A DNA stretch of 64,000 bases from Onthophagus taurus. Its lineage: Eukaryota > Arthropoda > Insecta > Coleoptera > Scarabaeidae. Position numbers and translations under genes: made by a program. Under the pieces are notes generated by a model. That model saw only the letters and a list, made by a program, of their open reading frames with translations, searched no databases and had not been told where the DNA came from. The stretch is from contig NC_091972.1 in the NCBI RefSeq assembly GCF_036711975.1, forward strand, positions 8,933,001-8,997,000. The letters run 5' to 3'. Positions 22,980 through 51,600 of the stretch are shown piece by piece (positions within the stretch are counted from its first letter, which is position 1; each line of letters starts with the position of its first letter).

Positions 22980-23875
22980 TTTTATCGTTTAAACCAAAAT
23001 GTGCGAGTATTTCAAATTGTCGTATTATTTATACCTAAAGTACGCTTCAAGTTTCACAATTATTACACATGAAACAGGCTCATGTCATCTTGACAGGTTA
23101 TTTTTGACAGATGTGTAGTTCCCTAACTAATCAACTCAATCTAAAAAAGCTATTTATGATTATTAATCTTTAGTCATCCTTTACTGCCATTTTAAAGTTT
23201 ATAGAAACCCTTTATATTAAATTTGGTTTAAATTTATATTTAACAATTTTCAATCAAAAAACAGATTTCTGATATATGTCTAGTTACCTAACATACCAAC
23301 CTAATTTTTTTTAAATAAAATTTAAATAAAATATCCGTATAATTATTTTATCATCTTTATTTAATTATTATTCCTGCGTATTTTAATATAAATTCAAATA
23401 TTAATCAAAATATTATTATTTATAAATAACTTTAATAACCGCAATCTAGTTCTTTGTAGTTTTCAATTGTTTTATATAACCTATTTGCAATCTTTCAAAA
23501 CATCCACAAGAGTTATAAAACGTCACAATTTTATTTAAGGTATTATTTATTTATTTAAAACTTACTAATTATATTTATGTATATAGTTTTTCTTGTCACG
23601 ACACGCCCCTGTTTTATGTAGCAACAAAGAGTATCGTACGCCAATGGAAAACCCGACTTTGTTTCTTGTGGGTCCGCTGCCCGTTTGCCTGCCTGCTTGT
23701 CTGCCTGCCTGCTGCCTGCCTGCCTACCATTCGATCATTCCATTCGTGAAACACGTTTCGTACGTGAAAGACGCGACGATTGCGCGGTCAGTCTGATGGT
23801 TAGATGGGAAGGTCGATTTCGTCGCGGGTTATTAATGAAAAGTTGAGTGAAAATTCGAAGTGAGTGCCCAGCGAG
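22980..23875. promoter_or_regulatory. Divergent region NEMF / myosin, with TGCC-rich 5' leader
   Basis: An 896-bp head-to-head spacer. The NEMF side is AT-rich. The myosin side (about 23590-23875) is much richer in GC and includes a (CTGC/TGCC) run at about 23683-23728, so it is likely myosin promoter and 5' UTR. I infer function from position and composition only. Confidence 0.5.
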
Positions 23876-38827
<14,952 letters not shown>

Positions 38828-40548
38828 AAGAGGGTTACGTTCGCCGATCAGGTAACAGCTGCTGTTTATTAATAACAAAAGGAGATTTTGGGCGAGAAGA
38901 AAAAATTAGCGAAATTGTAAATTTTTTGAGTTATGTTAAAATGAAATGCAATAGAAATTAAAATAATAAACAGCAGCAGTAAACTGGTTGAGCGAACTAC
39001 ATGAATATGACCATATTTTTGAAACAAATTAATAAGACATACACTGAAAATGATGTTAAACATAATCAAAACTGCCAAAGATAATTACCTGTATCTACAC
39101 CTAACTTGATAAAAAAAACTTAATAATGCTACATGACCTTTAACCTGAAGAATAATAAACAAGTCTTAACAAGAAAAATCTTCTGCAAGAAGATTTTTAG
39201 AACCTTTGACCGTTTTTTAAAACCAAAGACTCGTTACCATTTTTAACGTGTTTATTGTTTCTTTAACGTTCATGTGATGTGTATTTACCTCTAATTAACG
39301 ATAAAATCTTTTAAATTTCTTCTTATTCAAATCTAATTTTATTATTATTTTTTAATTCTCTAAAATATGCTCTCTAAAGCCTGATTTTCAAAATACTAAC
39401 AAGTATTAATATTGAAAAATTTGATACATATACATGTACATAAGACTGATTTACAAAATGCCAGCATTGATTAAGGTGGTTTTATTATTCAGTTCTTGTT
39501 TCTTTTACGTTTTATTTGAGATAATAAAATATATAGTTAGGTAATCGTTAACTTACGCTAGGACAAGCGGTAACAAAGGATGAAAAAATTAATAATTAAA
39601 TAAGAGAGAAAGAGTGAGAAGTAAGGATTAATTTGAAGAGTCTTTGTATGAAACGTTGAAGCAAGAAAAAGAAATTATTATATTAATTAAGAAAAACTAG
39701 TCAGTGTGTACATAAGCAAAAAAAATGATTTGTACAGTTTATTAGCTTTTCTGTTCTTTTCTCAATCATTTTAAAGTATTTAGGTAGTAAGATTGTGTCT
39801 TATCTCGTATATTAGGATTATTATTGATTATAGGCAATGGAGAAACAAGCGTTTTTTTAAATGCAGTGTGCGTTGAAGCTCTCTATCTTGTAAATGTTTA
39901 GATTTCTGTTTTTTATTAGTATATTTTATTAAAAATGAGTTATCACTTTCAGTTTGCTTGAAAATTAAATCCATTAAAATAATTATAGTAATAAAAAGTA
40001 AAAGTTGAATCTGTTTATTAGTGGGAAGTTTTTAAAAGAACGCACTCTGTATAATTTTATTTAGTCTTATGTGTTTTATATTTGCGTTATTCTGCGATCC
40101 TTTCGTGTTTTTATATTCGATTGAGCATTTTTTTAATTATTGATAGTTATCCAAATATTTATATCTATATTAATAAAGATGCCAGTTACAAATAACACAT
40201 TTTTTATTTAATTGTAAATTAGATAACGTCTTTTGAGATTGTCATTTTTGCAAATCATTCACTAATAAGTAGAGTCTAAATTTCATATTTAAATAACGTC
40301 TTTTAGAAGGCCCATTGAATCAAAAGATCAACAGAACTTGTCTCCTTGCTTTTTTGTTGTAACAATTGCTTTTATGGTAAGATTTTTGAAAACTTTTTCA
40401 ACATTGCAAGTTAAAGCAATGCTACTGAAAGTAGAATCAGTGCTATGAAATAAATTAAATATCTTCAGTTAAGGTATTTTAATTTAAAATTTTTAATTAA
40501 ACTTATTATAATACTAACTTATCTTAAACTAGCAAAAATATGTATAAA
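38828..40548. other. Intergenic, myosin / TRNAU1AP 3' ends
   Basis: A 1.7-kb AT-rich tail-to-tail spacer, presumably containing both 3' UTRs. I see no coding exon, RNA gene or recognisable repeat. Confidence 0.45.
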
Positions 40549-41635
40549 TTAAGCAACTTCCAAAACATCACATGGTAACCATCTTGAACTTTCTAATGCA
40601 TCCCACAAATTCATATCCTGTTCAATCATTTCTTTGTTCATTTTATCAACATCTACTGGCAATGAATGATCTATAAAAAACAATGTATATAATACATGAA
40701 CACCTTTATAATTAAAATTATTTTTATTCCCAACAAATTTCATTATTACCAATTAATTCCAAATCATCTTCATCTTTTTTCTCCATATGATGCGCCTGCA
40801 AATCTCCACTGTATCCTTCATGAACCATTTGAGTACCATCACCACTTTGGTCATAATAACCTTGCCAAGAGGCGTAATTTTGCCAATAAGTTGATGGGTC
40901 ATAATATTGAGTATAATCGCTAGCTGTTGTGTATGTAGTGGTAGTACTTGTGGTGCTAGTTGTACTTGTTGTTGTGGCTCCTTTTGGCTTTGGAACAGCA
41001 TTACATATCTTTAAGGCTTTTGTTCCTAAACCCACATAGCCATTCATTGAAGTTAAACTGTCCTTTTGTTCTTCTTCACTTCCAAATCTTACAAAACCAT
41101 AACCTTTACTGAATCCGCTACTATCAAGAATAACTAAAAAATAAAAACACTATACTTTGATTATTTTAGCAAGACTTTAATATACCTTTTGCAGTTTTAA
41201 TTGTATTGTATTTTGAAGAAAACACTCTGTATAAATTATAATCATCAACATCTGGACTTAAATCACCAACCCAAACTGAAAATTCTCTATCTAATATAGA
41301 TCGTCCTGTATTACTGGCATTGTTTAACCGAAATCTAACAACAGGAGATGTTCCCGGAATGGGTTTCCCATTCAATTTATGCATAGCGTCAATTGCTTCT
41401 TCGTCGTTTGCAAAATGAACGAAACAATAACCAGCTGCTTCACCAGTAAATTTATTACGCATTACTTTAACATTTAATGGATTTTCTCCCATTTTTCTAA
41501 ACGAGTTTATTATAAAAGTCTCCGTCATGTAAGATTCCAGCTAAAAAAACAAAAAAATAATTAAAAAAAAACTTAATAAGTAAACAAAGTTCTAACGCTT
41601 CCCATCCATAATTGACAATGAACCATATTAGTCAT
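40549..41635 (-). CDS. TRNAU1AP: tRNA selenocysteine 1-associated protein 1 (secp43)
   Basis: Four exons: complement(40549..40670, 40750..41133, 41186..41540, 41597..41635); 299 aa (human about 287). The vertebrate protein binds tRNA-Sec and SECIS complexes and promotes Sec tRNA methylation. Two RRMs are visible: RRM1 with LWMGSLESYMTETF and RNP1 GYCFVHFA (about 12-95), RRM2 with FSVWVGDLSPDVDDYNLYRV and RNP1 GYGFVRFG (about 100-175). A low-complexity Thr/Ser stretch follows, then a Tyr/Gln-rich segment (YTQYYDPSTYWQNYASW) and the conserved end NLWDALESSRWLP. Start ATG 41635 is used; a second in-frame ATG is three codons on. It is divergent from HAUS3, 446 bp away. Confidence 0.92.
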
Positions 41636-42081
41636 TTTGAAGCGATTTTATGTTTTCCCTCTTTCCACAAAATTTTATTCTTTGAATTTAATTCACTTTA
41701 AAAACAACGGAAAAGTTGAGGTTAAATAACAAATTCGCTATTTGACACGCTTCTGTCAAAGCATGTCACAAACATAAAGGACATAAAGTTTTAGTCGTTT
41801 ATTCAATTTATAGTTTAATGTGAATGAATAGTATAAATATATTAGTACAATTTATGAGTACTTGCAATTTAAAGTGTTAATGAGAGAATTTATTATTATC
41901 TAACACAATTTAAAGAAGTATTCTTAAGAAGTAATTTTATTATGTCGCGGTTGGTATTAAATTTATCACAATCTCCCTAGGTTTAAAACTTGTTTAATGT
42001 TAGGTTACTTTTCAAAGCATCGGTGAAATATGCTATCAAAATAAATCAAAAAGTATGTAAAAGTAATATGAAAGGTTTACA
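41636..42081. promoter_or_regulatory. Divergent promoter region TRNAU1AP / HAUS3
   Basis: This 446 bp lies between the start codons of TRNAU1AP (-) and HAUS3 (+), AT-rich and without a coding ORF. Promoter role is inferred from geometry. Confidence 0.5.
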
Positions 42082-44261
42082 ATGGATGAGAACAGTGAAA
42101 GACTATGGAAAACATTCCAAAAGTTAGGTATAGAAGTCGGAAATGTGCGAAGAAACGTTATAGACGGTTGGTTTGATACTGACAACAAACAATTACTCGA
42201 TTTTTTAAACTTTATTTCTCACAACATTACTGAAGACAACTTTTTAAATCCTATTGAAGTTGAGACGTAATTATAGAAATTATCATTAAATAATGATGAA
42301 TTAATCTTTTTCTTACTTATTAGGTGCAACCTGCTGAAACAAGAAGGAATCTTGTTACATGGAAGAGAATATGAATCAGCTTGTAAAGATGTTTCAGTAA
42401 CATATCCAGGTGTGTTTGATTATAAGCAAAATTGTGTGGATGTAGATATATTAGAACACCAAGTTGTGCACATCTTGAAACAGAAAGATTATTTTAATGA
42501 TGCAACCCGACAAATTGAGTAAGTGGAGTATTCATTTTTAAAAATGATTAATGTTTATGTTTCATTTTGTTAGGACAAGTTTTAGGGAAGTTGAAAAAGA
42601 AGCTGTTCAGTGTGAAGGTAAACGATTAAAATCAACAGTTGATTTAGAAAGCGCAACAGAATCTTGTGTAGAGCTCGCAATAAAGTTGGATGAATTGAAT
42701 ATACAAATTTTTCAAGAATTTTCACTTTATGAATCTGTATGTCCAATGAAGAAGAGCATTTCTTAATTTAAATTTATTTTATGATTTTAGTCACCTCCTT
42801 TGCAATTTATTGATATATCTTTTAATGAATTTCTAAATAACATAAAAGACACTCTAACTCAGTTGAATATAGGATGTGACATGATACAACATCATGAATT
42901 TGATGATAATTTAAACTATATAAAGAACAGGTTAGTTTCATGTAATTTTTAAATATTAAAGTTTATAGATAATTAATTGTGGTTTGTAGAGCATTTAAAA
43001 GTGCAAAATTAGTTAAGGAGAAACAAATTTTGTTAGAGACTTTAATGGCGAAGAATAATTTTCTTATCAAGTTGGATATTATGTCTTTAATTCCATTAAG
43101 TAGAAATATTTTCAGGTAAAACATTTATTTTTAAGTTTATTTTTAAATTCCATTAATAATTTCTAGTGAAAGAGTAAAAATAGAAAGTAATATTTTATCA
43201 AAAGAAGCAATTCGTAATATCCACATGGTGCAATTGGAAACTAAACTGTGTGAGAGTATAAATACAACTATTAATCAACATAAGCTGTTAATGGCCCAAG
43301 AAAGACTTGCTTACATAGAGTAAGAAACTGAATGTTAAGGTGTTATAATTACTAAAGTAATATTCTTGTTTTTAGAAATAAATTAAATTTTACATCAAAT
43401 GTTTTAAAATATATCAATCAACTTTCTTCATATTTTATTATTATGTATTCTTTACTGAATGTCAATCATTCCAACATTCAAATTTTACATGAAAATGTTT
43501 TATCTGTTTATACATCTATTAATGACAACCTTCAAAGGTGCAACATGCGAATTGTAGGTAATTAGATAAATAATAATTATAATTTATATTAATATCACAC
43601 TATTGAATTTTAGGAAACAATGGAATCAAATATACAAGAACAATTAATTTATAGAAATCTTCCAATTGAAGAAAAAAATGCTTTTGTGACTGTGTTAATA
43701 AATTTTTTATTGAATGGCAATACGAATGAAATGAATTTCAACTCGCTTTGTAATCATGTAAAGCAAGTGAGAAAAGAATGTTTAGATATTAAGAGAAAAA
43801 TTTTTTGTTATGAACCGGAAGTTTTTGAAAAACAAATCAATGAATTGTAAGTTTATTTGCACTCATTAACTAAAATACTTATTTTATTTTTACAGGGAAT
43901 TAAATATTAATGTTATTAAAAAGTTTTTATCAAACGGCCCTACTTCTGAATTTGTAACACTTTCCTATCATTTATGTAAAATATTTAAAGACATAGACAG
44001 TTTTTGGTTGTCTCAAAACAGTTCCATTCATTCAGCAGTTGATCTTTTTCATAAAACTAAGGTAATATATAATATTAAAAAGAAGTTTTCAAAGTTAAAT
44101 TGTTTGAATATTTTTTTTAGCAACAAATTGCTGGTAATGTGTGGTTGAAACATAAAAGGTTATTATGGATGTACTTTTTGTTGGAACCAAAAAAATTGCA
44201 ACGAGTTATAGATAATATTGAGGAAGAAGTGAGGAATCGCCAGAAAGAAAATTTGAAATAA
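42082..44261 (+). CDS. HAUS3: HAUS augmin-like complex subunit 3
   Basis: Ten exons: 42082..42266, 42324..42518, 42574..42736, 42791..42930, 42990..43115, 43167..43319, 43376..43553, 43614..43846, 43896..44061, 44121..44261; 1680 bp, 559 aa (human 603). Augmin (HAUS) recruits gamma-tubulin to spindle microtubules for branching nucleation; the fly counterpart is dgt3. The N-terminus carries the family pattern: KLGIEV, WFDTDNKQLLDFLNFISHNI, NLLKQEGILLHGREYESACK. The rest is long, helical and coiled-coil-like with little sequence conservation, as usual in this family. The assignment rests on the N-terminal block plus length. Introns are all 45-65 bp. AATAAA follows the stop at about 44280. Confidence 0.8.
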
Positions 44262-45623
44262 TATTTTTTTATAGCAATTAAATAAAGATGTTAGGCTTAA
44301 TGATGATGCTTTTATTTTCCCATTTGTATTCTATATATGTATAGGCGAGTTAAAAAAATGGGAAAGAAGATTGTATTTATACCAATGAAGTCGGTTTAGG
44401 ACGTACAAAATTACGTTTGTTCAATTTGATTGAAAATTTATATATATTTGTGATTAATTTGTTTTAATTTAAAGCACCGGATTGTATGCAAAAACTATGT
44501 GATCAGATATAATGGGTAATTTCTAGTTTGAAATCAAGTTTTGAATAAAATTTTACATCTTTATCCTTTACATAATTGAACACTATACTATAGATTATTC
44601 AGTAAATGTAAAAACAACCTTAAATTAAAACAAGAAGTAACACTAAACCCAGAAACTTTTGGGTTAAGCTGAGCGTCTTTTGAAAAAGTGTTGAAGTTTT
44701 GGATTCCAGGTTACAAAATGCTTTAGAAACAATTTCTAATGTAGGGCGAGTTCCCACCAGTCTTCTCTATTCATATTGTTCCTGTGTTGAATCTCTAGCG
44801 CCTCTCGTAATCCTGTCGAAATAACGTCCAGTACCTGTTTGTGTGTATCTTCTTTCGAGGTATCTACAAGTTTCGTCCGATCACTATCCACAACAGAAGA
44901 GGTCATTTATCCAAGCCTTGTTCCAACAAGCAGAAATGGATATGCGAGACGAATTTAAATTAAGAAGAAGGATTTCTACAAGATGTACTCCAGAAAAATT
45001 ACACTATGAGGAATATCCAGCGAGCCACCATAAAACGCAAGCAGAGGAAAGACACAGTAAGTACTGCATCAACCAGTTTTATCTGGTTCCCTTATATTTC
45101 AGGTGTGATGGAGAGGATTGCGAGGTGTCTGAAAAGCGAAGCGTTAGTCGATCGGCAATCAGGCAGCTGCGGGAAGTATTACGTTGGCGCAACTGAGAAA
45201 TACTTGAAAAGTATTCCATGTCAAATGAAAGGTCAAAATACTGCTAGGGAAAAAAGTCAAGTTATGCCTGCAAGTTTTGTGGTACTTCTGTTTCGCTGAT
45301 ATAAAATCAAGCTGCATAAACTACACAATAACAATGTGTGTAGATGGGCTGTTTATGTATAGATCAAAATTCCAAAGTAAGACAAAAATTAAACATAAAA
45401 GAATATCTATTTTTCTATTTACATTTCTATATTTCTACAGTTGTATTTTCTTTTTATTAAAAAATAAATAAAATACAGGAATTTCTCGTTTTACGCGGTG
45501 TCCCTAATATTCTTTATTTCTTCCGTTGTTACTCAATAATTCAATATTTTAATTTAATCGAGTTCTTTACACATCTTCATAGAACGTAACGCGTAAATTA
45601 AAAAATTCCTGTAATTGTAAATT
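44262..45623. other. Intergenic, HAUS3 / ADAMTS 3' ends
   Basis: A 1.36-kb tail-to-tail spacer with the HAUS3 AATAAA at about 44280, an ADAMTS polyadenylation signal on the minus strand near 45515 and a retroelement remnant (44840-45250). Otherwise nothing recognisable. Confidence 0.45.
44840..45250 (+). mobile_element. Penelope-like element C-terminal fragment
   Basis: The plus strand reads SRYLQVSSDHYPQQKRSFIQ and ALFQQAEM, the post-RT region shared by Penelope-like polymerases. Then, in a different frame, comes PYISGVMERIARCLKS, which fits their conserved PYVxGxSExIxR segment. Frames are broken and no complete RT is present. Confidence 0.6.
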
Positions 45624-48600
45624 TTAAGTATAGTTGTAATAGTCTTCTTGATTTACATTATAATAATAGTGAGGTGATACGTTTTCAACATCATCTTCCA
45701 TATTAACGTGGATAGGATTTTTTAAATCGATGTTGTGTTCATTAACTTCAGAGCGGTTCACTTTACCTACGAAAAAAATTGGCTTATTTTCAATATTTAC
45801 TAAAGAGAACCATCTATAATCTAAATATTATGAAAATATTACCTAAAAGTGTTTTGTTGAGTTGATGTATGATAGCTTCTAATACGTGCGGTTCTAACCT
45901 GGCAGTAATTTTAGTGCTATTACCGCTTAGAGATCGTTTATTTCGTGATAGTAAAGGCAGTGTAAATTCGGTCTGCGATAATGGAGTGTCATCAGAACCA
46001 AATTCCTGAAACATGATGTTTTTATCATTTAATTTTAACACATAGAATACAAATAATTATAAAAGGGATGAGTTAGTTCCAGTTAAAACTATGTTTTAGT
46101 TCCTATCATATCTTATACATAAGCATTTCAAAATTAAGATAGTTGGTCACACTTAAATGCATCATCCAAAATTCATCATAATTCTTTCCATAATGTTTTG
46201 TTTACTGATGAAGCGCATTTAAACTAGCTAGGAATATTTATGAATTAGGAATATTGCCGGACTTTTTAGAGGATATTTATTTACAACAATATTTTTTTAA
46301 CAAGAGTTTTTGCGTCCAACCCACGTTATATCTGAGGGCTAAATATTTATTGTAATGTATACAGATTGTAAGTATATACAAAGTAATTGTTTCTATAACA
46401 TAAATAATTTTGATTTATTTTGATTACTCTAAATTTTAAAATCGATGATCGAGTGTTGAAAAAGCCACTCTAAGCGTATAACGTAATTAATTTTCGATTA
46501 AAATAGCGTTCTTTATCGTTATGTTGTGTGAATTTGTTGATGTATCGAAGTATTTTGCGTATATCTACATAATATTTTAAAATCATATATTTCTTTTGAG
46601 TGGTATTCTCCCTAGACCTTTTTTTATTTATTTTCTTATCTTTATCATTCATTTCCGATAGCTAGTATGTCTGGGTCGTTCACTACACCAAGAAGGTGAT
46701 CGACACTACCAGATTTTATTTTCCCTATATTTGTTATCTTTCGTAACATTTTATATATTCAGCTGCGGCGGATTTGTAATGTCAAACCTGGTGTTTATTG
46801 CGCCGTATTCAAAAAGTCAGTTCACAATGTTGTTTACATACACTTTATTTTCGCATGAAATTGCTTTAGATTTTCTTTCATGTTTGGTAATCTCATAATA
46901 TAGAGGTTAATCGATTAATTGAGTCTCTAGAGATAGGTCGTAATCTTGATCAAGCTTTTCAACATGAAATGATTTTTCAGTGTGGAAATAGCTCATCTCC
47001 ACACTGGTGTTTATTTAAAATTCTCATTTCCAATATTTTTCGTGATGTTTATAACATACAGACAAAGATGCGACTATCTATTTAGTTATATTTGTGGTTC
47101 CAAATAATAATTGGGATTTGATCGTTAACACGATGTAAAAAATTAATAAAAATTAAAATACTTACTAAACATTTTCCACTTATACAATAACCTCTTTTAG
47201 CAGAATTTCCCTTAGAACAATCTGTCCCAAATGGAAACCATCCATCTTCACCGTTTACCAAATAAAATCTGTGTTGAATGCTTTCATCTTGACAAGCTAC
47301 CCTACACGGTCTATCAGGATCTTCTACAAAATTAAATAAAATAAATAATTATTCTAAAAATTAATAAAATTATTGACCTATTATTGGAGATATTTGTATT
47401 CCCAGTCCAGATAATCTTCTAACTTTATCTTTATATTTTGTACAAACCATCGATGCGTGTTGAAACGGCGATTTAATTCTTCCACAACCCTGAAACTAAT
47501 TTTATTTAAACGAATTTAAAACGACTTAATTTATTTTTACGTATTGATCTGGTTTGCAGAGTTGTATACTAGATTTCATAGTTTTTCCTTTCTTGACGAC
47601 TAAACGAATTCCGGATCCGGGTGAAATACAGTTAAAATGACATCCGCTTGCGCTTATCCACACGGAATTGCTCTCACGTCTTCGTAATCCCGTTCTCCAC
47701 GTGATTTCGTTAGAGTCTTTATCAACTGGGCAAAGATCAGCTTGTTGGACAAATTGTTCTTCGTCTAATACATCACAATGAAACTCCTAAGGATTATGGT
47801 TTTTTAACGGATTTCGTTCGATTTGTTTTTGATTGATACAACCTCGCATTTCCCGTTGATGCAGTAACTCGGTCTTCCATAACGATTTTTTTTTGTTAGA
47901 CATGCAGTTCCATCTGGATAAGTCCAACCGCGACTTTTCGTTCCACCGTTCTTTTTTTGACACCAAATCATGCAAGATTCATTAGCTGCAACAAAAATTG
48001 CTAAATTTATTTTCATTGAATTGTTTTTGTTGACATACGATCGGTTGCAATTTTTTGTATCCCATTTCCGGTTAAGTCGCCATCAACTTCTTTAGCTCTG
48101 GTGCATATCTGTTCGGCATACTCTTTAATTGTTAATCTAGGAACATTTAAACATTGCTTTGCGTTGCAAGTTTGATACTTTTTATCAAAACCAATGCAGC
48201 TCGCTCCACTTCCTTGTGGACTAAAACAATCTAAATAAAATACTTGGAAATTAAAGTGAGTCAAATAAATTACTGCGGATTGTTGCATAATCTCGCCAAT
48301 ATCATTATGGATGTACTTCCGGTTCGCAATCTTCCTTCTTCTCCGTATAAGCACCCGGAGGCGCATTCACTATAAGTTTTCCAATCGCTCCAACCGCCAT
48401 CGATATTTTCTTTACGGATTGGGATTGATTTCGAAACGGTGTAAGCTGCGTTTGTGCCTAAATTTTTTATTACACATTTTCCTCCTCTACACCACTACAA
48501 ATAAATCAAAAATAAATCGATAATAATTATAGTGTACAAGAATTACCAAATTGTGTCCGCAAGATGTTCCTTCTAAAGCTGGATGAGAAGTCCACGTGTA

Positions 48601-51600
48601 TCGTTCTCTCTCGCAGTGTAAATCTCGGCATACATCATCCAAAGGTTGTTGGGACGAATGTTTACTACCTTTACCATATTTTAACATACCTTAAAAAGAA
48701 AATTATGAAAACGTGTGTTGAATTAATTAATAAAAGATTACATTGTTGATTAGCATCGAATCTTTCTCCAGGAAGAGCGCCTTCAGCTCCATGATCTAAT
48801 TGTCCCGCTGAATTTCCATGATCTAATAAACATCTTGATTGAGGAGTACTAAAAAAATTGTTACAATATCTACCTTATTAATAATTTTTTTGAATACTTA
48901 CTCTAAAAACGTTTCTAAATATCTTCTACTACAAGGTGACCAAGTAATTTTCCCACTTCCTAAAGTTGGCGACATAATATAACTTGTAGGATCGCAATCA
49001 TTATCAGCCATAGGACCATCATGTCTCATTCCTAAACTAAAATACATTAAATATTAAAAAAATTTTTAAGAATAAAAATTAATAAAATTACTTATGTCCA
49101 ATTTCGTGGGCGACAACATAAACACTTTCAAAATGCCTTCCTTCATTTACAGTGCAGCTGCTCGTTAAAGTGCACATTCCAGCAACAGGAGCTAAACCCA
49201 CAACTTGGCTGGATATTTTTCCATGTTTTCCTCTTACGTACAAGTCTAAACCGGTTAAAATAACCGCATGATCCCAGTGTTTAGGCTCGCGATCGCCCGC
49301 TGGATTTTTGGTTCTTTGCCAATTGCAAAAGTTCGATAAATATCTATCGATATCAGGTGATCTCGTTAATCCGGGAGTTTCGTCTTTTAAAATTTCTAAA
49401 CGTTTTAATAAAAAATTAACCGGTCTACCCAAACTTGGATCGTGATACAATAATTGCACGGCGTTAATCATCGCTAAAACAAATCTAATTAAATCTCTTT
49501 CCGTGTCAACAGGATAATTTGTTTTCATGTGTTCAAATAAATCCTTATCAACAAATACAGCGGTTTCTACAAATATGGGGCTTGGTGAGTAACTGTCTCT
49601 TTTAATTCTTTTTTTGAGTGTATTTGATTTTAAATTTTCATCAAGATTTATTACACCGTAAGTTTTATTTCGGTTCAAAATAGAGCAATCGCCGTTTAAA
49701 TTAAAAATCGGCTTCTTTATGATAATATGAGGTTTTATTGTTCGATTTTTAAGGAACCTTTCAGGCAGTGGTTGGATTATAAAGTAATCTTTGTTAGTAG
49801 AATGGATTATTCCACGAATAATGGAATCTTGACAAAGATCCAACGCGGACTTGTTCGATCTGTGGAAGCACTGGAGCTCTTCTAAACGGTGGGGGATTAA
49901 ATTTGAAGTATCATTGAACGTCTCGACGTACTTAAAACTACTCGAAATTAATCTTGGGCTAGGAACTAGACGTATTGTGAAATTTGGTTCGAGAAAATCA
50001 CCATTTTCAAGTTCAATTTTTAAGATATTTTTTTCTTTTCCTGTGTTTTGATTTAAAATTGGATGAACTATTTTGAATGTTGTATCTAAAAAAGATAAAG
50101 AGAAAAATGATTAGTTTTAACATACTATATTTGATGGACAATTGAAAAATATCGATTTCAGGATGTGTTTCGAAATGTGCGCACATTTCTAATAGGTACG
50201 CAATAATGTTCAAAGAGCTTAACTAATTGCTTTAACGTTGCTTTCTTGCATAAAACGCGGAAAAGGTTCTTTCATTATCTCACTGTTTTCATGGTAATTA
50301 CAAAAACAAACGCTTCTTTCGACAACAACAGATTTGTGTTTACCGTTTGAAAGTTAAAATTTGTTCCGAAATTATGTCGAAAAACCCATTTACTTTTACC
50401 GAATTCATTTTGTTAACTTTGGGCTTTATAAATTGTAATTATAAAAATTACAATTTGTTATTTTATAATGGAGTGATTCTTTGTAGATTTCCTGCGCGTT
50501 CTGCAAACCTCACGCCCATAGACTTCTTTTTGTGGGAATATCTCAAAGACGAAGCATATTTATGTTTTATAGAATTAATGAAAGTTCGACAGGATACGGC
50601 TGGCAAGGAAAATCCTCACACCCACAAAATAGAAGCAATATAGATACAATTAAAACAAAGACACTTAGCGCAGAAGAAGTACCCTTGAATGTGGCTGCGA
50701 GAAATGGGACTTTCTGCCCAACATATTAACTGACGGAGTCATAAAACTAAATGAGCATCAGGTAAAACACGGATGCAAGATGGGAACAGACAACATTGGA
50801 AGAACGCATCTTGGGAAGTATTCAAGACCAACATGAGAATTAGGTTAACAACTCAGCCAGAATAGGGGTATCACTATGTACCGAGACCAAACTGAGGATA
50901 TACAAAGCTTGCGTCAGGCCAATAATGACATGTACTGCGAAGGCGCGGGCCGACACAGCGGAAACCAACAAAATGGCACGCACCAACCAGATGGCGATTT
51001 TGAGAGTAATCACTGGAAACACGCTATGAGATCAAAGTAGACGCAAGGAAGTTCGGGAGGAATGCGAGACGAAAGATGTGGAAGACGTATGCACGCAGGC
51101 AGGAGACTCTGGAATGAGCAAGTATCACGAATCATCAGGAATGGATTGCTAAAGATTGCAGACCAGCATCTAAAAGGTCGTCCGGACAACCTCCAAAAAA
51201 ATGGAAAGATTTCTTCTGTAGAAAAGAAAACACCGCAATTAACGTAATCATTAGAACCATAATAAATAAGATCCATTGTAAATAGTATAGTATAGAATAA
51301 AATATTGTATCGTTTGTTATATTATTTTTTGAACATAAACGAAAAATTTAAAATAAAAAATTATGCAAAATTATGTAAGTAGCACTTTCAAATTAAAGAA
51401 AATCTAGTTGTAAAATTTATATTTAGTACTTGTAATGGTAGGATTATACAACAAAATTTAAATTATAAGTTTATTATGTAATTAAGATTTTCGCAGCGTG
51501 CAAAAAAAACATTGGATGCTATACTTTCTCCGCGGGTGTTCAAGAATTTTTAGTGTTAATTTAAACCGTAAATATGTAAAATAACTAGAAAAAGATCCCA

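Noticed and set aside
50013-50213. Minus ORF with hydrophobic MLKLIIFLFIFF just before ADAMTS exon 3
   Set aside because: It would enter exon 3 in the wrong frame and includes the polypyrimidine tract of the acceptor; exons at 54544 and 63059 fit phase instead.
50840-51022. Minus ORF with a signal-peptide-like hydrophobic start
   Set aside because: It is antisense to the RTE-like fragment on the plus strand and lacks a splice link to ADAMTS; the real first exons were found upstream.
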